Of a stretch of 17,498 nucleotides of DNA, positions 14,202-17,498 are shown piece by piece. The notes beneath the pieces were generated by a model. That model was not told where the DNA came from. It made no database searches and was given only the letters and a program-made list of their open reading frames with translations. Numbering within the stretch: the first letter of the stretch is position 1; each line of letters begins with the position of its first letter. Origin of the DNA: an uncultured bacterium (GTDB lineage Bacteria > Bacillota > Clostridia > Lachnospirales > Lachnospiraceae). The stretch is from contig CALFUE010000105.1 of NCBI GenBank assembly GCA_937916345.1, forward strand, positions 1 through 17,498, in the 5' to 3' direction. A program made the position numbers and the translations under genes.

Positions 14202-14220
14202 CGTGTTACAATGCTATAGT
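14192..14220 (+). promoter_or_regulatory. Promoter of the sugar ABC transporter operon
   Basis: A perfect TTGACA -35 (14192-14197), a 17-base spacer and a TATAGT -10 (14215-14220) preceded by an extended TGC make this the strongest promoter seen in the window. Transcription would start near 14227, giving a leader of about 93 bases. Confidence 0.85.
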
Positions 14221-14234
14221 CGTAGCCATAGAAC

Positions 14235-14257
14235 ATAAAACGTCCCATACGTTTTAT
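14235..14257 (+). promoter_or_regulatory. Hairpin near the 5' end of the transporter mRNA
   Basis: ATAAAACGT (14235-14243), loop CCCAT, ACGTTTTAT (14249-14257): a perfect 9-bp stem starting about 8 bases into the predicted transcript and ending 62 bases before the ATG. No T run follows, so it is not a terminator. It may protect the 5' end of the mRNA or serve as a second DNA operator. Confidence 0.6.
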
Positions 14258-14319
14258 AGATTGCAAAAGTTATTGAAACCAAACACCAGGTTACCCTATT
14301 CAAAAAAGGAGGAAAAAAA

Positions 14320-15624
14320 ATGTCAGCAAACAAAAAAGCACTTGCGGCGCTTCTCACTGTCGCAATGTCAACCACACTTCTGGCCGGCTGCGGCTCTTCA
14401 GAATCAAGCTCATCAGGATCATCTGATTCTTCAGCTTCAGGCTCAGACGTTTCGATCACCATCTTCAATTCAAAGATGGAAATTCAGGATCAGATGCTTG
14501 CGATGGCCGAGAATTATACCAAGGCTACCGGGGTAAACGTAGAGGTTTACTACTCAAGCGACACCGTAGCGGCTCATCTCTCTACAAGGTACGCATCAAA
14601 TGAGCCCTACACCATCTCAATGGTAGATGCAAAGGATGTCTATTCTCTGGCTGCAGATCACGCTGTTGATCTCTCAGGTGAGAAATGGGTATCAGACACC
14701 ACCGAGGCTATATCAGTCGACGGAAAGGTTTACGGCTTCCCGGTCTGCGTTGAGGCAAGAGGTGTTATCTACAATGCAGAGGCTATCTCAGCCATCACAG
14801 GATCGGAATTCGATCCATCATCTGTAAAGACTCTTGACGATTTCAACGCTCTCCTCACCCAGCTGAAGGACGGTGGAATGACATCACCCACCGGTATCAT
14901 GAAGGAAGACTGGTCACTCGGCGCTCACTACCTCGCAGAGGTTTATGAGCAGCATGACGATCCCGACGCATTCATAAACGGACTTCACGACGGCTCTATC
15001 AGCATGGCTGACGATGATATCTTCAATTCAATGATGGACACCTTCGATGCATTAAAGGAGAACAACTATCAGGCAGCATCTGCTATCTCTGCAGAGCGCG
15101 AGGTTACAGAGCAGAAGCTTGCCGAGGGCGAGATAGCATTCATGTTCGGAGGAAACTGGGACTGGTCAGTTATCAACCAGTATGACTACTCTTCAAGCAT
15201 GGGCATCATGCCTGTTCCCCAGAACGGCTCTACAGATGCAAACACAAAGCTTGTGGGCGGCGGTTCTAAATACTTCTTCATCGACTCATCAGACAATACA
15301 TCTGCCGAACAGGTGCAGGCCGCAAAGGACTTCCTCAACTGGCTGGTATATGATGCAGACGGACAGGGCTTCCTCGTAAATGACTGTGCACTGGTTCCCG
15401 CATTCAGCAACATCACCATAGCAGTATCAGATCCCCTTGGCGCATCTGTAAAGACCTACGCCGACAAGGGCGCACTTATCGGTAACTACAACTATCTGCC
15501 CGATGACCACTATGCAAAGCTCGGAGCGGAATTCCAGAAATATCTCGCAAACGAGTACGACCGCGCAGCATTCGCAGCAGCTATCGACAGCTACTGGCAG
15601 AGCGCGACACTTTCAGAACACTGA
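14320..15624 (+). CDS. Sugar ABC transporter substrate-binding lipoprotein
   Basis: The extracellular receptor of a carbohydrate (CUT1-type) ABC importer. The 434-residue protein has a lipoprotein signal peptide with lipobox L-A-G-C (lipidated C24), a Ser/Gly/Asp linker to about residue 43, then a family 1 solute-binding fold starting V-S-I-T-I-F-N. Seen further in: K-V-Y-G-F-P-V, then E-I-A-F-M-F-G-G-N-W-D-W and G-I-M-P-V-P, all usual in oligosaccharide receptors. A near-ideal AAGGAGG lies 7 bases before ATG 14320. First gene of the rightward operon, with its own repressible promoter. The ligand is unknown; sucrose or another fructosyl sugar fits the neighbours. Confidence 0.93.
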   Translation: MSANKKALAALLTVAMSTTLLAGCGSSESSSSGSSDSSASGSDVSITIFNSKMEIQDQMLAMAENYTKATGVNVEVYYSSDTVAAHLSTRYASNEPYTISMVDAKDVYSLAADHAVDLSGEKWVSDTTEAISVDGKVYGFPVCVEARGVIYNAEAISAITGSEFDPSSVKTLDDFNALLTQLKDGGMTSPTGIMKEDWSLGAHYLAEVYEQHDDPDAFINGLHDGSISMADDDIFNSMMDTFDALKENNYQAASAISAEREVTEQKLAEGEIAFMFGGNWDWSVINQYDYSSSMGIMPVPQNGSTDANTKLVGGGSKYFFIDSSDNTSAEQVQAAKDFLNWLVYDADGQGFLVNDCALVPAFSNITIAVSDPLGASVKTYADKGALIGNYNYLPDDHYAKLGAEFQKYLANEYDRAAFAAAIDSYWQSATLSEH

Positions 15625-15642
15625 TAATACGGAAATGCCTGA

Positions 15643-15675
15643 GCCGGGAGAATTTTTCCCGGCCGGGCTGTTTTT
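15643..15675 (+). terminator. Intercistronic hairpin after the binding-protein gene
   Basis: GCCGGGA (15643-15649) and TCCCGGC (15657-15663) form a 7-bp GC-rich stem with a 7-base loop; a run of five T residues follows after 7 bases (15671-15675). It probably acts as a leaky terminator or an mRNA stabiliser, keeping the receptor more abundant than the permeases, as is common in sugar ABC operons. Confidence 0.6.
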
Positions 15676-15694
15676 CCGGGAAAGAAGGTAAACT

Positions 15695-16573
15695 ATGGAG
15701 AGAAACAAACTATCCTACAAGGTGACACAGTTTATGATGTTTGCGGGACCTGCTCTCATTCTTTTCCTTGCCACGGTCGTGATCCCGTTCATCTACGGAC
15801 TCTACCTCACCTTTACCAGCTGGGACGGTATTTCCATCGACAAGCCTTTCGTGGGATTCGACAATTACATCTCGGCATTTCAGGACGGGGATTACTGGAT
15901 GGCGCTGGGAAGGACACTCATCTACTCTTTCTTCGCAGTCATCCTTGTTAACATCGTTGCCTTTGCTCTTGCATATCTCGTTACCAGCGGAGTAAAGGGA
16001 CAGAATCTTTTCAGAGCCGGTTTCTTCATTCCAAACCTTATCGGCGGCATCGTCCTCGGTTATGTTTGGAAATTTGTATTCAACAGAGCATTCGTTGCCA
16101 TAGGTGATGCCTTATCCGGCGGCGGAACCACTTCATTATTATCCACCACAAACGGAGCGATGTTTGCCCTGATACTCGTATCAGTATGGCAATACGCGGG
16201 CTATATGATGCTGATCTATGTAGCCGGCTTTATGAGCGTTTCCGACTCACTCAAGGAAGCCGCCATGATCGACGGATGTACACCCGCCCAGGCAATGGGA
16301 AATGTCACCATCCCCCTCATGAGAGCAAGCTTTGTTCAGTGTATATTCCTCAGCATCACAAGATGCTTCATGGTATACGATGTGAACCTGTCATTGACAA
16401 AGGGCGAACCCTTCAACTCTTCTGTACTTGCAGCAATGCATGTGTACAATCAGGCCTTCACCTACAAAAACTACGGTACAGGTCAGGCCGAGGCGCTGCT
16501 GCTCTTTGTAGTCTGTGCTATCGTCGGAGTGACTCAGGTCTATGTTGGTAAGAAAGGGGAGGTGAGCGCATAA
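15695..16573 (+). CDS. Sugar ABC transporter permease (MalF/UgpA-like)
   Basis: First inner-membrane subunit of the CUT1 importer. Its 292 residues hold six hydrophobic segments, beginning with F-A-G-P-A-L-I-L-F near residue 20. The EAA loop that docks the ATPase is L-K-E-A-A-M-I-D-G-C-T with a following G-N-V-T-I-P-L-M (186-209). The extracellular T-S-W-D-G segment with F-V-G-F-D-N-Y is the usual first-loop motif of MalF/UgpA-like subunits. AGAAGG lies 7 bases before ATG 15695. It follows the binding-protein gene after a hairpin and overlaps the second permease by one base (TAATG). Confidence 0.94.
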   Translation: MERNKLSYKVTQFMMFAGPALILFLATVVIPFIYGLYLTFTSWDGISIDKPFVGFDNYISAFQDGDYWMALGRTLIYSFFAVILVNIVAFALAYLVTSGVKGQNLFRAGFFIPNLIGGIVLGYVWKFVFNRAFVAIGDALSGGGTTSLLSTTNGAMFALILVSVWQYAGYMMLIYVAGFMSVSDSLKEAAMIDGCTPAQAMGNVTIPLMRASFVQCIFLSITRCFMVYDVNLSLTKGEPFNSSVLAAMHVYNQAFTYKNYGTGQAEALLLFVVCAIVGVTQVYVGKKGEVSA

Positions 16574-17433
16574 TGATCGATTCAGAAAAAGCAAGAAAGA
16601 AAAAAAGAATAACGCACGCCATTATGCTGGTAATACTGGTAATATTGCTGCTCTTGTTCATATTTCCCTTCCTCATGGTAATAATCAACTCGTTTAAGAC
16701 AAACGCGGACATCACCACAGATTCACTGTCTCTGGTCGGAAAGCATGGCTTTACTTTTGACAACTTCCCCAAGGCAATGGAGAAAATGGATTTCTGGCGC
16801 GCCTTTGGCAACTCGCTGATTATCACCACCTGCGCCACCATCATTACCATTCTGGTATCGGCAATGGCAGCCTTTGTTATTGTGAGAAATAAGTGGATCG
16901 CATGTACCCTCTTCTTTTCGGCAATGATCGCTTCAATGGTCATTCCCTTCCAGGTACTTATGGTTCCCCTGGTTTCTGTTTACGGCGGTATATTCGGCGT
17001 ATTGAACCACAGGGTGACACTGATACTTCTTCATGTAGGCTTCTCAGTTTCCATGGCGACCTTTATGTTCCACGGCGCCATAAACACAAATATCCCTCTG
17101 GAGCTGGAGGAGGCTGCCTACATCGACGGCTGCTCACGCTGGCAGACCTTCTGGAAGATAGTGTTCCCTCTTCTGACACCTACAATCGCGACTGTAGCCA
17201 TCATAGATGCCATGGCATTCTGGAATGACTACCTGCTTCCGAGCCTGGTTCTCCAGAAGAAGGATCTCTACACGATACCCATTGCCACACAGGCATTCCA
17301 GGGTACTTACACCACAGACTACGGTCTTATCATGGCTTCCCTGCTCCTTGCAATGCTGCCCATACTCATACTTTATGTGTTCCTGCAGCGCTACATTGTA
17401 AAGGGTGTCACATCAGGTGCCGTTAAAGGTTAA
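16573..17433 (+). CDS. Sugar ABC transporter permease (MalG/UgpE-like)
   Basis: Second membrane subunit, pairing with the upstream permease. The 286-residue protein has a basic N-terminus (K-A-R-K-K-K-R), six hydrophobic segments and the EAA loop L-E-E-A-A-Y-I-D-G-C-S followed by I-V-F-P-L-L (178-201). Other MalG-type marks are F-P-F-L-M-V-I-I-N-S-F-K near residue 35 and the W-N-D-Y-L-L-P region after the EAA loop. The ATG at 16573 shares its A with the TAA of the previous gene, and GGAGG lies about 11 bases upstream, so translation is coupled. No ATPase gene follows directly; many Firmicutes sugar importers share an MsmK-type ATPase encoded elsewhere. Confidence 0.94.
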   Translation: MIDSEKARKKKRITHAIMLVILVILLLLFIFPFLMVIINSFKTNADITTDSLSLVGKHGFTFDNFPKAMEKMDFWRAFGNSLIITTCATIITILVSAMAAFVIVRNKWIACTLFFSAMIASMVIPFQVLMVPLVSVYGGIFGVLNHRVTLILLHVGFSVSMATFMFHGAINTNIPLELEEAAYIDGCSRWQTFWKIVFPLLTPTIATVAIIDAMAFWNDYLLPSLVLQKKDLYTIPIATQAFQGTYTTDYGLIMASLLLAMLPILILYVFLQRYIVKGVTSGAVKG

Positions 17434-17446
17434 AGGCATTATTATC

Positions 17447-17498
17447 ATGAAATCCTTTGAGATTAAAGCAGATAAAAAATATATCGCCTTCCCCGTGT
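17447..17498 (+). CDS. Start of a downstream gene, cut by window edge (possibly a GH32-type fructosidase)
   Basis: ATG 17447, 13 bases after the permease stop, opens a frame of 17 codons (M-K-S-F-E-I-K-A-D-K-K-Y-I-A-F-P-V) that runs off the window. AAAGG lies about 10 bases upstream. The K-Y-I-A-F-P-V pattern recalls the small beta-rich N-terminal part of some Clostridia GH32 fructosidases, and a fructosidase would suit the fructokinase next door, but 17 residues cannot prove this. Position and frame indicate a real gene of the transporter operon. Confidence 0.45.
   Translation, partial: MKSFEIKADKKYIAFPV

Overview
The window looks like chromosomal DNA from an anaerobic Firmicute of the class Clostridia, most likely a Lachnospiraceae relative. 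This rests on the Clostridia-type stand-alone CheY, the PotA-like ATPase, a DUF5685 protein beside a small J-domain protein, a DUF6171-type cysteine protein, strong AGGAGG-type ribosome binding sites and sigma-A-like promoters. The genus cannot be fixed from sequence alone. I see no rRNA, tRNA, CRISPR array, insertion sequence or phage gene.

Left edge to 2.3 kb, minus strand: a stand-alone cheY-like receiver gene, a long hairpin, a MATE efflux gene, and the first 147 codons of a potA-like polyamine ABC ATPase that starts inside the end of the MATE gene. Across a divergent 150-bp gap lies a plus-strand flavin reductase (2429-2935). It ends base-to-base against the convergent ilvN, and its best terminator sits antisense inside ilvN.

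2.9-11.0 kb, minus strand: nine tightly packed co-directional genes, probably one operon from a promoter at about 11.0 kb. In transcription order they are trpB2, a voltage-sensor K+ channel with two TrkA_C domains, a DUF5685 protein, a J-domain protein with a repeat linker and Cys-rich tail, a polytopic membrane protein, thyA, folA, ilvB and ilvN. The four genes between trpB2 and thyA overlap or nearly touch. They form the least understood module here.

11.0-17.5 kb: a divergent sugar locus. Leftward run a ROK-family fructokinase, a GH13 amylosucrase/sucrose-hydrolase-like enzyme and a small DUF6171-like protein. Rightward run a lipoprotein sugar-binding protein, two ABC permeases and the first codons of another gene. 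The 298-bp gap between them holds promoters for both directions, a 24-bp LacI-type palindrome overlapping the rightward -35 box, and a hairpin in the rightward leader. The simplest reading is import of sucrose or a fructosyl-glucoside, intracellular cleavage or transglucosylation by the GH13 enzyme, and phosphorylation of the released fructose by the ROK kinase. The transporter ATPase and the LacI-type regulator are not in the window.
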